Source: an uncultured Bacteroidales bacterium
GTDB taxonomy: Bacteria; Bacteroidota; Bacteroidia; Bacteroidales; P3
Length of the DNA: 64,000 nucleotides
Direction: 5' to 3'
Assembly (NCBI GenBank): GCA_944320465.1
Contig: CALUHO010000002.1
Span: forward strand, 62,001-126,000
The translations under genes were made by a program, and so were the position numbers. The notes below the pieces were generated by a model, which saw nothing but the letters and a program-made list of their open reading frames with translations, was not told the origin of the DNA and made no database searches. Shown piece by piece: positions 25,614-35,107 of this stretch (its first letter is position 1; every line of letters begins with the position of its first letter).

Positions 25614-28355
25614 CCCGCATTTGGAATACCCGCAGGAAGGACACACCAGACACCCCTCCTTGTACACCAATCCCGGTTCCCCGCATTCAGGGCACTTGGT
25701 CTTCTCGGCAATCGTCCCGTCAGGGATATATTTCTTCAAAGCCCGGACCACCCCGTTCTTCCAAGTATTGATCTGGTCGGAACCCACTTTCAGGCCGCTG
25801 ATGATATCGATAATCATCGGCAGCGGGGCCCCGTAACGCAACATGCTCGAAATCAGAATCGCATAATCCCAGTACATGGCATTGAACGTCCGGGAAAGAC
25901 CTTCCCAATGCACCTTGTAGCCATCCTTGTCCTTGAACTCGAAGTCGTAACGCGCCGGCGTGTTCTCGTCTTCCTTGACCCGGACCACCCAGCCCTTGGT
26001 CACCGAAGCCGGAAGCGGGAAATCTTCCGCATAACCGGTGAAAATCTCGTAGGGGCGGCCTTCGTACAAGCCTACCACGGCAATCCACTTCTCATGGTCG
26101 TTCTGGAAACGCACCACATCCGCTTCCAGAATTTTCGGACGGGAAGGAGCCTTGTGTTCCACAATTCCCGTATCCTCTTTCTTCTTGGTCGAAACCAGCA
26201 CCCCGGCACGCGAACCATCCCGGTAAATCGTCATGCCCTTGCAGCCGCATTCCCAAGCCGTCTGGTAAATCTTGCTGACCAGTTCCTCCTTGGTGTTATT
26301 GGGCACATTGACCGTCACGCTGATGGAGTGATCCACCCATTTCTGCACCGCGCCCTGCAACTTCACCTTGCTCACCCAGTCGATATCGTTCGAAGTGCTC
26401 TTGTAATAAGGCGACTTGGCTACCAGTTCCTGCAACTGCTGATCGGTATAATGCTTCACATCGTCCACATTGTAGCCGTTAATCCGCATCCAATCCAGAA
26501 ACTTGGGATGGAAAACCGTGTATTCCTCGTAAGAATCCCCCACCTCGTCCACAAACGACACCTTGACGTTCTTGTCGCCCGGGTTCACCTTGCGGCGGCG
26601 CTTGTAAGCCACCAAGAAAGCCGGTTCGATACCCGAAGTGGTCTGGGTACAGATACTTACGCTCCCGGTAGGAGCAATCGTCAGCAAAGCGATATTCCGG
26701 CGGCCGTACTTGGCCATGTCCTCATAAAGCTGCGGATCGGCCTCTTTCAAGCGGTTGATGAACGGATTCCGCAACTCGCGAGCCGTGTCGTACACCGGGA
26801 AAGCCCCGCGTTCGCGTGCCATTTCCACCGACGAAGCGTATGCCGCCAAAGCCAGGTTCTTATGGACTTCCACCGAGAAGGCAATGGCTTCCTCGCTGCC
26901 GTAACGCAAGCCGAGCGCCGCCATCATATCCCCTTCGGCCGTGATGCCCAAACCGGTACGGCGACCTTCCGAACTCCGATTCTTGATTTTGAGCCAAAGT
27001 TCCTTTTCGGTCCGCTTCACATCCCCGGTCTCGGGATCCTGTTCCACCTTGGCAAGAATCCTGTCCACATGCTCCAGCTCCAAGTCGATGATATCGTCCA
27101 TGAACCGCTGGGCAATACGCACGTGCTTGCGGAACAGGTCCATATTGAAATGCGCCTGAGGCGTGAACGGGTTTTCCACATAACTGAACAGGTTCAACGC
27201 CAGCAGACGGCAGCTGTCATAAGGACACAAAGGAATCTCCCCGCAAGGATTGGTCGAAACTGTCCGGAAACCCAAGTCGGCATAGCAATCCGGCACCGAC
27301 TCGCGGATAATCGTATCCCAGAAAAGCACACCGGGTTCGGCCGACTTCCAAGCATTGTGGATAATCTTGTTCCACAGCTTGCGGGCATCGATTTCCTTGG
27401 TGAACCAAGGATTGTCGGAATCGATAGGGTATTGTTGCACGAAAGGCTTGTTTTCGACCACCGCCTTCATGAATTCATCGGTCAGCTTCACCGAAACGTT
27501 GGCTCCCGTCACCTTGCCTTCCTCCATCTTGGCATCGATGAACTTCTCCGAATCAGGATGCTTGATGCTGATGCTCAACATCAACGCGCCGCGGCGGCCG
27601 TCCTGCGCCACCTCGCGCGTGGAATTGGAGTAACGTTCCATGAAAGGCACAATGCCGGTGCTGGTCAGCGCGCTGTTCTTTACCGGGCTGCCTGCCGGAC
27701 GTATATGCGAAAGGTCATGCCCCACGCCGCCGCGGCGCTTCATCAGCTGCACCTGCTCCTCATCTATTTTCATGATGCCGCCGTAGGAATCGGAATTGCC
27801 CCGGTTGCCCACCACGAAACAATTGGACAAAGACGAAATCTGGAACTTGTTGCCAATCCCGGCCATCGGGCTCCCCTGAGGGATGATATAACGGAAATGC
27901 TGCATCAAAGAGAACGCTTCCTCCTCCGATACCGGATTAGGGTAACGGCTTTCGATGCGATGCAGTTCCCTGGCAATCCGGTGGTGCATATCGTCCGGCG
28001 TCTTTTCATAGACACGGCCTTCACTGTCCTTTAGCGCATATTTGTTCATCCAGACAGTAGCTGCCAACGTATCCCCTCCGAAATACTCGGTGGCAGCTTC
28101 CAGAATCTCATCAGGAGCATATTCCACCAAAGGCTGCACCTCCTCTTTGGCCATTGTTTCTTCCACATGAGCCGAGCCAGACACCGGCTTTGTCTCCTCT
28201 TGGGAAACCGGTTGCGAACCGAACAAGCTTTCCTCTTTCATCTTTTCCACTTTGTTCCTCTCTTCCTTTAATATATCATACGGACTGGCATGAGAAGCCG
28301 ACATACGCTGTTCAACAGCTTGCGCTCCAGCAAATAGATCCTGCTGCATATCCAC
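25611..28355 (-). CDS. nrdJ: Adenosylcobalamin-dependent (class II) ribonucleotide reductase
   Basis: 914-aa enzyme reducing ribonucleotides to deoxyribonucleotides, oxygen-independent, needing vitamin B12. The first 80 residues are a variable polar leader. Signatures: SLSNCFVVG (active-site Cys, about 181-189), GGVGHDLSHIRPAGSPV, the NPCGEIPLCPYDSCRLLALNLF block with catalytic Asn/Cys/Glu (about 398-420), IAPTGSVSICTQTTSGIEPAF, and WECGCKGMTIYRDGSR. The C-terminus has a zinc-type CPECGEPGL...CPSCGYSKCG. It stands alone; no class I or III reductase or cobalamin riboswitch is in view. A -7 box lies at 28429. Confidence 0.97.
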   Translation of the reverse strand: MDMQQDLFAGAQAVEQRMSASHASPYDILKEERNKVEKMKEESLFGSQPVSQEETKPVSGSAHVEETMAKEEVQPLVEYAPDEILEAATEYFGGDTLAATVWMNKYALKDSEGRVYEKTPDDMHHRIARELHRIESRYPNPVSEEEAFSLMQHFRYIIPQGSPMAGIGNKFQISSLSNCFVVGNRGNSDSYGGIMKIDEEQVQLMKRRGGVGHDLSHIRPAGSPVKNSALTSTGIVPFMERYSNSTREVAQDGRRGALMLSISIKHPDSEKFIDAKMEEGKVTGANVSVKLTDEFMKAVVENKPFVQQYPIDSDNPWFTKEIDARKLWNKIIHNAWKSAEPGVLFWDTIIRESVPDCYADLGFRTVSTNPCGEIPLCPYDSCRLLALNLFSYVENPFTPQAHFNMDLFRKHVRIAQRFMDDIIDLELEHVDRILAKVEQDPETGDVKRTEKELWLKIKNRSSEGRRTGLGITAEGDMMAALGLRYGSEEAIAFSVEVHKNLALAAYASSVEMARERGAFPVYDTARELRNPFINRLKEADPQLYEDMAKYGRRNIALLTIAPTGSVSICTQTTSGIEPAFLVAYKRRRKVNPGDKNVKVSFVDEVGDSYEEYTVFHPKFLDWMRINGYNVDDVKHYTDQQLQELVAKSPYYKSTSNDIDWVSKVKLQGAVQKWVDHSISVTVNVPNNTKEELVSKIYQTAWECGCKGMTIYRDGSRAGVLVSTKKKEDTGIVEHKAPSRPKILEADVVRFQNDHEKWIAVVGLYEGRPYEIFTGYAEDFPLPASVTKGWVVRVKEDENTPARYDFEFKDKDGYKVHWEGLSRTFNAMYWDYAILISSMLRYGAPLPMIIDIISGLKVGSDQINTWKNGVVRALKKYIPDGTIAEKTKCPECGEPGLVYKEGCLVCPSCGYSKCG

Positions 28356-28428
28356 CTTTATTTTAAATCGTTAGACAACATAACACGCCCAGCTTCCCTT
28401 ATCAGCCCTATCCCCATGATTGGAACGG

Positions 28429-28436
28429 CAAAGTTA
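28429..28436 (-). promoter_or_regulatory. Putative -7 promoter box for nrdJ
   Basis: Minus strand TAACTTTG fits TAnnTTTG about 75 bp upstream of the nrdJ ATG. No clear -33 partner. No B12-box or other riboswitch consensus was found between it and the gene. Confidence 0.4.
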
Positions 28437-28627
28437 GATTTTTTTGCTTCGGATAACCTTGTCAAGCATGCTAATCTTATAAACAACCCCAAAAGCAGAA
28501 ACAATACAATAATATGAATATCAACAATAAACACTGTGTATTCAAATACTTATCCAACAAGATTTCAACACACCGCCAAGAAAGTGCATTCCCCTCCCAA
28601 GACCGAATCCTCCAAGCTTCCTTTCAT

Positions 28628-28820
28628 CCCAAATCGGTCATTAGACTTTGGGGAGATTGCCCGCTTGTGTCATGCAGCATGCTTCTCGCCTAACCGAAGG
28701 CGTAGCGGGCTACGTCGAGGCGTAGCGAGAATCAGGATGCGGACAGAGGCGGGCAAGATGCCCGAAAGCCTCACTTTCCCAATCAAAAACGGACTCGGCG
28801 TGTCTAATGACCGATTTGGG
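28628..28820 (+). mobile_element. MITE family B copy 3
   Basis: 193 bp with the 19-bp inverted ends CCCAAATCGGTCATTAGAC / GTCTAATGACCGATTTGGG and the 5-bp duplication TTCAT (28623-28627, 28821-28825). Sits between the nrdJ promoter region and the nspC terminator, so it breaks no gene. Confidence 0.9.
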
Positions 28821-28837
28821 TTCATGCAAAATCCCTC

Positions 28838-28883
28838 AAAAAAAATCCCGGAAGCAACGGCCCATTGCCGTCCCTTCCGGAAT
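28838..28883 (-). terminator. Rho-independent terminator of nspC
   Basis: On the minus strand a TCCGGAAG...CTTCCGGGA stem with an inner ACGGC/GCCGT helix is followed by eight T residues (complement of 28838-28845). It lies 68 bp beyond the nspC stop. Confidence 0.8.
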
Positions 28884-28950
28884 CTCCCCTCATCCTTTCA
28901 GCCACGTGCCGAAGCCGCCCCGCCAGAACGGACAAGACGAAACAGGCCGA

Positions 28951-30189
28951 CTAAGACAACTTGCGCTTGAAATCCTCATAACCGAAATCCCGCCGGTACA
29001 GTACCTCGTCCGTATCCGTGTCCACAAAGCAGAGGCTTGGATGCCGAAGGCCGTTGAAAGTACAGGTCTTGACAAAGGTATAATGCGCCATGTCGTTGAA
29101 CAGCAGCAGATGCCCCGGCTTGAGCTCGTCCTTGAAAAGCCAGTCACCCATAAAATCCCCCGCCAGGCAGCTGTTGCCGCCAAGACGGTAACAGTGCGTG
29201 TAATCGCCAAGCCGCTTTTCCCCTTCGGCCGGATCGGTAGCCAGTTCCGCTCCTTCGACAGAAGCATGGATTGCCCCGTACACCTTCGGCATGTAAGGCA
29301 ATTCCAAGCAATCGGGCATATGGGCGGTAAAAGAAACATTCATGACCGCCGTCCTGACATCTCCGTTGTCTACGATATCCTCCACCCGTCCCAACAGGAA
29401 GCCGGTTTCCCAGACGAAAGCCGCCCCCGGCTCAAGAATGACCTTCAGATGCGGCCATTTCTGACGGAAAGCCTTCAAACGAGCCTTGAGCTTGTCCAAA
29501 TCATAGCCTTTACGGGTCATCAGATGGCCTCCGCCAAAGTTCACCCATTTCAAACCAAGCAAATATCCAGAAAAATGCGCCTCGAAAGCATCTATCAGAT
29601 GGCAGGTATCCTCGGCATCGGACTCGCACAAAGCATGGCAATGGAAGCCTTCAATCCCCTTGGACATATCCTCCGGCCGTGGCAGGTAGCGAACCATGAC
29701 ACCCAGACGGGAACCGGCCGAGCAAGGATTATAGATATCCTGCACATGCGAATGCAGCTCCGGATTGACCCGCAAGCCGAAAGAAATACGGGGATTAGCC
29801 GCACGAGCCAAGGCCTCGTAACGATGAAACTGGTTCAGCGAATTGAAAGTCACATGAGCACTCAACCGAGCCACATCCTCGATTTCGCTTTCATCATAGG
29901 CCGCCGAATAGGTATAAGCCGGGCAGCCTAATTCCTCGTATGCCAGACGCGCCTCGCAAAGCGAACTGGCCGTGGACTGCACGAAACCCGACTCCTTGAA
30001 GAAGGGGAAAGTGCTCCACATCGAGAATCCCTTCAAAGCCAGAATGATTTCCACCCCGGTCTCATCCATCACATTCCGGATTACCGCAAAATTCCGTTTC
30101 ATCCGCGAACGGTCTATCACATAAGTCGGATCGGGTAATTTTTTTAACAAAACCTCCGAAATCGGCAAGGTCGTCTGAGCAGTATTCAT
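28951..30189 (-). CDS. nspC: Carboxynorspermidine decarboxylase
   Basis: 412-aa PLP enzyme of the alanine-racemase fold that decarboxylates carboxy(nor)spermidine in the alternative spermidine route of Bacteroidetes and vibrios. PLP lysine in ILALKGFSMWSTFPF (about 50). FNSLNQFHRYE, SFGLRVNPE, GFHCHALCES and WVNFGGGHLMTRKGYD mark the barrel. LEPGAAFVWETGFLLG and LGGNSCLAGDFMGDW are the family C-terminal signatures. The partner dehydrogenase (carboxyspermidine dehydrogenase) is not in view. Single-gene unit with a strong terminator after it; a weak TAATTTTG box is at 30309-30316. Confidence 0.95.
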   Translation of the reverse strand: MNTAQTTLPISEVLLKKLPDPTYVIDRSRMKRNFAVIRNVMDETGVEIILALKGFSMWSTFPFFKESGFVQSTASSLCEARLAYEELGCPAYTYSAAYDESEIEDVARLSAHVTFNSLNQFHRYEALARAANPRISFGLRVNPELHSHVQDIYNPCSAGSRLGVMVRYLPRPEDMSKGIEGFHCHALCESDAEDTCHLIDAFEAHFSGYLLGLKWVNFGGGHLMTRKGYDLDKLKARLKAFRQKWPHLKVILEPGAAFVWETGFLLGRVEDIVDNGDVRTAVMNVSFTAHMPDCLELPYMPKVYGAIHASVEGAELATDPAEGEKRLGDYTHCYRLGGNSCLAGDFMGDWLFKDELKPGHLLLFNDMAHYTFVKTCTFNGLRHPSLCFVDTDTDEVLYRRDFGYEDFKRKLS

Positions 30190-30430
30190 ATTCTACATCG
30201 TATTAAACCAGCTTTGAGAAGAGCAATGCCTGCAAATGCAGCCTATCCACCTCGATACCAAACAAAAGCACCCAAAACAACATCTACAGCATTCCTCTGA
30301 AAGCCACGCAAAATTAGAAAATTTCAGCATTCGCCGAACCTGCCACCTCCCGCCTCTCGCAGAGGGACGGACAGCAAAATCATTCTCTGCTCTGGAATCA
30401 CGCAATCTGTCCCCGCGCTGGAGCAGCGTG

Positions 30431-31867
30431 TCAGAACAGGCAAGATGAGAAGCCGCCAAAAAAACGATCAGGAAAATTCAGCAGATACGCCCTCTCCACG
30501 CTCCGCGTCAAAGCCGTATATAACCAACGCAAATATTCCAAATCCAGCATGTCCTCGTTCAGATAACCAGCATCCACGAAAACGCAGGGCCACTGTCCGC
30601 CTTGCGTCTTATGGCAGGTAAGCGCGTAGGAATACTTGACCTGCAAGGCATTGAAATACGGATCCTGACGCACCGCCTGCAAACGCTTGGCCTTGGTGGG
30701 CAGATGCTGGTAATCCTCCATCACCGCCCCGAACAGCTGACGAACCTGCCCGTAAGGCAAAGAAGCCGCATCCACATGCAAAGACTCCAACCAAATCTTC
30801 AATTCCAAAGCCGGTTCGTCCGGATAATCCACCAAACGAGCCTCTATATCGGCAAAATGGAAACCATAAACCACCTCTTTCCGTTTCACTTTCAAGACCT
30901 CTATCATATCCCCGTTGGCCAGGAAGCCCACTTTGGAATCCTGCGGCAGCCAAAAGTAATTGTTCCTGACTATCATCAGCAGCTCCCCGGCCGCCAGCTC
31001 GCTCTCCAACCCGAATATCCGTCCCCTCAGTTCGTTGTTGAACAGGTTGGCTCTCTTGTTAGAACGAGTAATGAACACCACTTCCTCCCGCGCCCGTTCC
31101 CCATACTCCTTTTGCAAAACCTCCTCCAGCTCCTCACCCGGCAAACGCGCCAAGTCCGCTCTGCCCTGCGGGAAATCCATAGTAAACAAAGGCAAGGACG
31201 CATCCTCCTCCGCAATCTTCTGCCGCAAAGCGGTCGCATTCTCCAGGACCAACGAACCTTCTCCCTGACGTACAACCTCCTCCAAGCAATAGGAATAAAA
31301 ATGCGTCGGGAAACAGGAAGCCAAGTATTCCAAATCCAATGCCGGACTATAAGGCGACCCCACTGGCGGCAGCTGGGCATCATCGCCCGAAAGCAAAACC
31401 CGGCAACGGTAACCGCTTTTCACATAACTGAAGAAATCAAACAGCAAAGAGTCGTCCTCGCCCAGCATCGAAGCCTCATCCACTATATACAAGGTATTGC
31501 GAGCCTTGTTCTGGCGCAAGCTGAGGCTGACCCGGCCTTCCTCGTCCGGTTCCGAATAATAAATCTGCTTATGAATCGTATAGGCTGGATGCCCGGAATA
31601 ATTGGACAGTACCTTGGCGGCCCGCCCGGTAGGCGCCAGCAGCACCGGCGTGATGTTCAAAACCGGCAAAGCCTTGACAAATGCACTGATAACCGATGTC
31701 TTCCCTGTCCCGGCATAGCCCTTCAAGACAAAACCCACGTCCGAACGGAACTGAAGTATAAAGGAAGCAAGCTCCCCGATCAGCTCCGCCTGTCCGTGGG
31801 TCGGCACAAAAGGCAAATTAACGGCAATCAGCCTTTCTATATCGTCTTTGACAAACTTTCCTGCCAT
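30431..31867 (-). CDS. RecD-like ATP-dependent DNA helicase / exodeoxyribonuclease family
   Basis: 478 aa, superfamily 1 helicase of the short RecD2-like group common in Bacteroidetes; likely acts in DNA repair. Walker A GYAGTGKTS (about 49-57), PTGRAAKVLSNYSGHPAYTIH (motif Ia), YIVDEASM (Walker B, about 124-131), LSGDDAQLPPVG (motif III) and the C-terminal UvrD-type SYALTCHKTQGGQWP with YTALTRSVERAYLL. The ATG at 31867 is chosen because it gives the family start (FVPTHGQAELIGELASFI soon after). It overlaps galE by 31 nt in another frame. No RecB/RecC homologue nearby. Confidence 0.88.
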   Translation of the reverse strand: MAGKFVKDDIERLIAVNLPFVPTHGQAELIGELASFILQFRSDVGFVLKGYAGTGKTSVISAFVKALPVLNITPVLLAPTGRAAKVLSNYSGHPAYTIHKQIYYSEPDEEGRVSLSLRQNKARNTLYIVDEASMLGEDDSLLFDFFSYVKSGYRCRVLLSGDDAQLPPVGSPYSPALDLEYLASCFPTHFYSYCLEEVVRQGEGSLVLENATALRQKIAEEDASLPLFTMDFPQGRADLARLPGEELEEVLQKEYGERAREEVVFITRSNKRANLFNNELRGRIFGLESELAAGELLMIVRNNYFWLPQDSKVGFLANGDMIEVLKVKRKEVVYGFHFADIEARLVDYPDEPALELKIWLESLHVDAASLPYGQVRQLFGAVMEDYQHLPTKAKRLQAVRQDPYFNALQVKYSYALTCHKTQGGQWPCVFVDAGYLNEDMLDLEYLRWLYTALTRSVERAYLLNFPDRFFGGFSSCLF

Positions 31868-32898
31868 TTCCAGGCACTCAAGGTCATTTCGTCCAAACTC
31901 CGCTTGGCCTTCCAGCCCAACAGCCGGTTCGCCTTGCTGGCATCGGCCCAAATCTGCTCGATATCCCCTTCCCGACGACCAGCTATCTTGTAATTGAGTT
32001 TCTGCCCGGTGGAACGTTCAAAACTTTGAATCACCTCCAGAACAGAATAACCATGCCCGGCACCAAGATTGAAATAATCCATTCCTTCAAAGCCGCCCTT
32101 GTCCATGTATTCCATCGCAGCCACATGGGCATCGGCCAAGTCGCAGACATGGATGTAGTCCCGAATCGGGGTCCCGTCAGGCGTATCGTAATCATCGCCG
32201 AACACCTGCAGGCAAGGCCGCAAACCCGCCGCAGTCTGGGTAATATAAGGCATCAGGTTGTTGGGAACCCCGTTGGGCAATTCCCCAATCAAAGCCGAAG
32301 GATGCGCACCTATCGGATTGAAATAACGCAAGGCCAGAATCTTCCATGGCTTGTAATCCGCTTCCAGCGTCCCTTTCTGCTTGCCTGCCTCGTAACCATG
32401 CACCACATCGGCCAGGATATCCTCACTTACCCGCTTGGTATTGGCATAGGGGCAAGTGGCCGGTTGACGGGGCGTATCCTCCGTTACCGGCAGATGTTCC
32501 GGCTGCCCATAAACCGTGCAGGAAGAAGAGTAAACCAACTTACGGCATCCGGCTTTTTCCATGCCCTCCAGAACATACAACAGGGAATCCAAATTATTCC
32601 GGTAATAATGCAACGGATGTAGCACCGATTCGCCCACCGCCTTGGCCGCTGCGAAATGAATCACGGCATCGGCATCGGAATGCATCTTGAAAAAACGCAG
32701 GCAAGCCGTCCGGTCGCTCAAATCGATTATCTCCAAAATAGGCTTTTCCCCTGTGATTTCGGCAATCCGGTCAATGACCGAAGCCTTGGAATTGGACAAA
32801 TCATCAGCCACAACCACATCGTAGCCGCGTTGCAGCAATTCCACTACTGTATGGGAACCAATAAAACCGGTTCCTCCTGTGACAATGACTTTTTTCAC
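31837..32898 (-). CDS. galE: UDP-glucose 4-epimerase
   Basis: 353 aa, interconverts UDP-glucose and UDP-galactose for surface sugars; cytosolic SDR enzyme. NAD motif VTGGTGFIGSHTVV (about 6-19), catalytic SSSCTVYG and YANTKRVSED (Tyr-x-x-x-Lys, about 150-160), RYFNPIGAHPS and IRDYIHVCDLADAH. Ends within the first codons of the helicase gene (31-nt overlap), so the two are probably co-transcribed. Sits apart from the polysaccharide locus further right. Confidence 0.96.
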   Translation of the reverse strand: MKKVIVTGGTGFIGSHTVVELLQRGYDVVVADDLSNSKASVIDRIAEITGEKPILEIIDLSDRTACLRFFKMHSDADAVIHFAAAKAVGESVLHPLHYYRNNLDSLLYVLEGMEKAGCRKLVYSSSCTVYGQPEHLPVTEDTPRQPATCPYANTKRVSEDILADVVHGYEAGKQKGTLEADYKPWKILALRYFNPIGAHPSALIGELPNGVPNNLMPYITQTAAGLRPCLQVFGDDYDTPDGTPIRDYIHVCDLADAHVAAMEYMDKGGFEGMDYFNLGAGHGYSVLEVIQSFERSTGQKLNYKIAGRREGDIEQIWADASKANRLLGWKAKRSLDEMTLSAWKWQESLSKTI

Positions 32899-32993
32899 TC
32901 TTTAAAATTTTTAAAGCGACTTGCAACCCGAATCAAACTTGCACATCGCTTCCCTCTGTACAAATAAGATAATTTATCTTCAAAAACAATCCG

Positions 32994-33629
32994 TCAAGGT
33001 CTAAACAGTCTTATGCTATCGGCTTCACACCCCGTCAAGCTATCGACCAAACCTAACTTGGCTTTCACCCTACAGGTAACATCTATGGCCCCCGGCCCTA
33101 GGAACAACCCACCGTTATTGGCATCGAAAATATAAGAGAAACCTCCTTCTTCGGCCACCTCCCGAATGGCCCGCTTGACTTTCCGTGTCAAAGGTCCAAG
33201 CATATCCTCGCTACGCTTGGCATAATCCTCTTTGCTCTGACGTTCAAAATCCTGAAGACGCTTCCACAGTTCCTCCAATTCACGCTCCTTGCTCGCCTTC
33301 ACCAATTCCGGCCAGGTTTCCTCCATCTGTTGGAATTCCTTGTATTTGGCATTGTATTCAGCCGACATGCTCCGAAGATTGTCCGAAAGCTTTTTGCCGT
33401 AATCCTGCAACAGGCGGACCACGGAATCCATTTCCGGCATTTGATCGGTAATTTCCATGACTCTTACATGAGCCAACCTGCCGTCGAAAACCGCCGAATC
33501 CCTCCTCGCTTCCACCATCAAAGGTGACTGTCCTGCCGAATCCTGCCAGAAGCCCCCTCCACCTGCCTCCTGCGAACGACAAGGGAAACCCAACAGGCAC
33601 AGTCCCAAACAGAAAAGCCAAGGCCTCAT
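32994..33629 (-). CDS. OmpH/Skp family outer-membrane protein chaperone, third copy
   Basis: 211 aa from the ATG at 33629 (signal peptide MRPWLFCLGLCLLGFPCRS). Most diverged of three tandem OmpH proteins: central coiled coil (about 85-140; LQDYGKKLSDNLRS, KASKERELEELWKRLQDFE) and the Skp-like end FSYIFDANNGGLFLGPGAIDVT. Residues 20-60 are a Gly/Ser-rich, uncharged addition, and the N-terminal strand (HVRVMEITDQMPEMDSV) keeps the family shape. 13 nt downstream of the second copy; same operon as bamA is likely. Confidence 0.85.
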   Translation of the reverse strand: MRPWLFCLGLCLLGFPCRSQEAGGGGFWQDSAGQSPLMVEARRDSAVFDGRLAHVRVMEITDQMPEMDSVVRLLQDYGKKLSDNLRSMSAEYNAKYKEFQQMEETWPELVKASKERELEELWKRLQDFERQSKEDYAKRSEDMLGPLTRKVKRAIREVAEEGGFSYIFDANNGGLFLGPGAIDVTCRVKAKLGLVDSLTGCEADSIRLFRP

Positions 33630-33642
33630 TTTCAAAAAAAAC

Positions 33643-34206
33643 TTAATTGTTAAGTGCGGCGGGAGCACTGGGCAATCCCAGTTTCTTTTCCACCAAAGGA
33701 GTTATATCAACAGCCCCTTCCCCTAAAAATACCGAAGACATGCCTAATTGGTTCATAGAGGCATCACCTTTGTCAAAAACGCAAGTCAGCTTCTGTTCCC
33801 GAGCCATATCCTCGATAGCCTTGGTCAAGGCAGCCGTAATAGGAGCATAGAGTTCCTGCTGTTTGCGCTGAAGATCTTCCTGGCTCTGCTGGCCGAACTC
33901 CCGGATCCGAACCTCCATGTCCTCCAATTCCCTGCCCTTGGTCTGCTTGATCAAATCGGACCATTGGCTCTGATTGTTCTGAAACTCCGCCAGCTTTGTC
34001 TGGTACTCGTTCATCATCATCATATAGCTGTCCTCTATTTCCTTGCTATAGGATTGCAGAACCTGCTGAGCAGAATCAAAAGCCGGCATACGAAGGAACA
34101 AATCCATCGTGTTGACAAATCCCACCTTCATGCTCTGGGCTTGGGCAAACTGGCATACGCAGAAAGACAAAGCAACTGCGAACGCTGATACAAAAATCTT
34201 CTTCAT
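33643..34206 (-). CDS. OmpH/Skp family outer-membrane protein chaperone, second copy
   Basis: 187 aa, periplasmic holdase for outer-membrane proteins. Start ATG 34206 gives the signal peptide MKKIFVSAFAVALSFCVCQF...AQA. Mature part: KVGFVNTMDLFLRMPAF, long coiled coil with MMMMNEYQTKLAEFQNN and QQSQEDLQRKQQELYAP, and the end CVFDKGDASMNQLG...VFLGEGAVDIT. The hairpin at 34318-34366 separates it from the first copy. Confidence 0.9.
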   Translation of the reverse strand: MKKIFVSAFAVALSFCVCQFAQAQSMKVGFVNTMDLFLRMPAFDSAQQVLQSYSKEIEDSYMMMMNEYQTKLAEFQNNQSQWSDLIKQTKGRELEDMEVRIREFGQQSQEDLQRKQQELYAPITAALTKAIEDMAREQKLTCVFDKGDASMNQLGMSSVFLGEGAVDITPLVEKKLGLPSAPAALNN

Positions 34207-34317
34207 ATTCCGTTTTAAATTTTCTAATTCATCTTCCCTTGAAGCCATGAGGAAACCCCATCCCCAAAAAAGCCAAAGGAAATAGCGCAAACGGGCAAAA
34301 GTATATAAAAAGCACCT

Positions 34318-34366
34318 CTTTCGCAAGCCCTGAATGCATGACTAAAATCATCAAGGCTTGCGAAAG
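34318..34366 (-). terminator. Perfect 12-bp hairpin between ompH copies
   Basis: CTTTCGCAAGCC (34318-34329) pairs perfectly with GGCTTGCGAAAG (34355-34366), loop 25 nt. On the minus strand a T-rich stretch follows after a few bases. It lies directly after the stop of the first OmpH gene; a partial terminator or processing signal. Confidence 0.55.
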
Positions 34367-34372
34367 GGCAGC

Positions 34373-34912
34373 TTATTTTTCCTGTTCATCCAATTTTGCC
34401 GGTTCGTACCCCATGTCCCGCAGGATTTCATTGCTAATGTCGTTCCTCGGATCGGCATACATGATATTGGAATTATCCGAACGGTCAAAAACAAAAGTGT
34501 ACTGCTTCTGCTTGGCCCGTTTTTCAATAGCCGTATAAATCTTGTCCTGGATAGGCCGGATCATCTCCTGCCGACGCTTGAACAAGTCTCCGTCCACGCC
34601 AAAGCGTTTCTTTTGCAAATCCTTGGCCGCCTTTTCCTTGGTAATAATCTCATTCTCCCGGCGATTCTTCATATCCTGCGTCAAGAGAGGCGCATCGTTC
34701 TGGAATTGTTTGTACAATGCATCTATCTCAGCAAAAAGATTTTCAATCTCCGCTTGCCATTCCACTGACAAATTGTCGATTTCTTCCTGAGCCTTGACAA
34801 ATTCAGGAATATTCTGCAATATATATTCCGTATTCACATACGCATACTTCTGGGCATAAGCGCAGAAGCCCATCGCCATGGCCAACACCATGGCCAACAA
34901 AGTTTTCTTCAT
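34373..34912 (-). CDS. OmpH/Skp family outer-membrane protein chaperone, first copy
   Basis: 179 aa from the ATG at 34912, signal peptide MKKTLLAMVLAMAMGFCAYA|Q. KYAYVNTEYILQNIPEFVKA is the canonical OmpH start; a coiled-coil hairpin (about 45-130) carries many K/E/Q; ends with YTFVFDRSDNSNIMYADPRND. 195 bp downstream of bamA, as is usual for skp-bamA neighbourhoods, and first of three tandem copies. Confidence 0.93.
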   Translation of the reverse strand: MKKTLLAMVLAMAMGFCAYAQKYAYVNTEYILQNIPEFVKAQEEIDNLSVEWQAEIENLFAEIDALYKQFQNDAPLLTQDMKNRRENEIITKEKAAKDLQKKRFGVDGDLFKRRQEMIRPIQDKIYTAIEKRAKQKQYTFVFDRSDNSNIMYADPRNDISNEILRDMGYEPAKLDEQEK

Positions 34913-35107
34913 AGGTATTTCGTTTTTCATGTTTGCTATTCTTCCCCCGCATCCGCAATGGAATTCCCATCCTCAATCTGTCATACAAGAACCCCACGGG
35001 CATGCCCCTCTGTATGTCCATGCCCGAAGGTTCCTCTTGCAAATACCATGCCACGCAGTAACTTTCACCATAGCACTTACCGCGAGCAAAGCCCCATGCC
35101 GGAGAAA

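Noticed and set aside
25500..28034. 844-codon open frame on the plus strand
   Set aside because: Antisense to nrdJ, which has unmistakable family motifs; the translation is His/Arg/Leu-rich and meaningless.
28356..28627. Possible cobalamin riboswitch ahead of the B12-dependent nrdJ
   Set aside because: No B12-box-like or conserved riboswitch core sequence was visible in the leader; only a promoter box was found.
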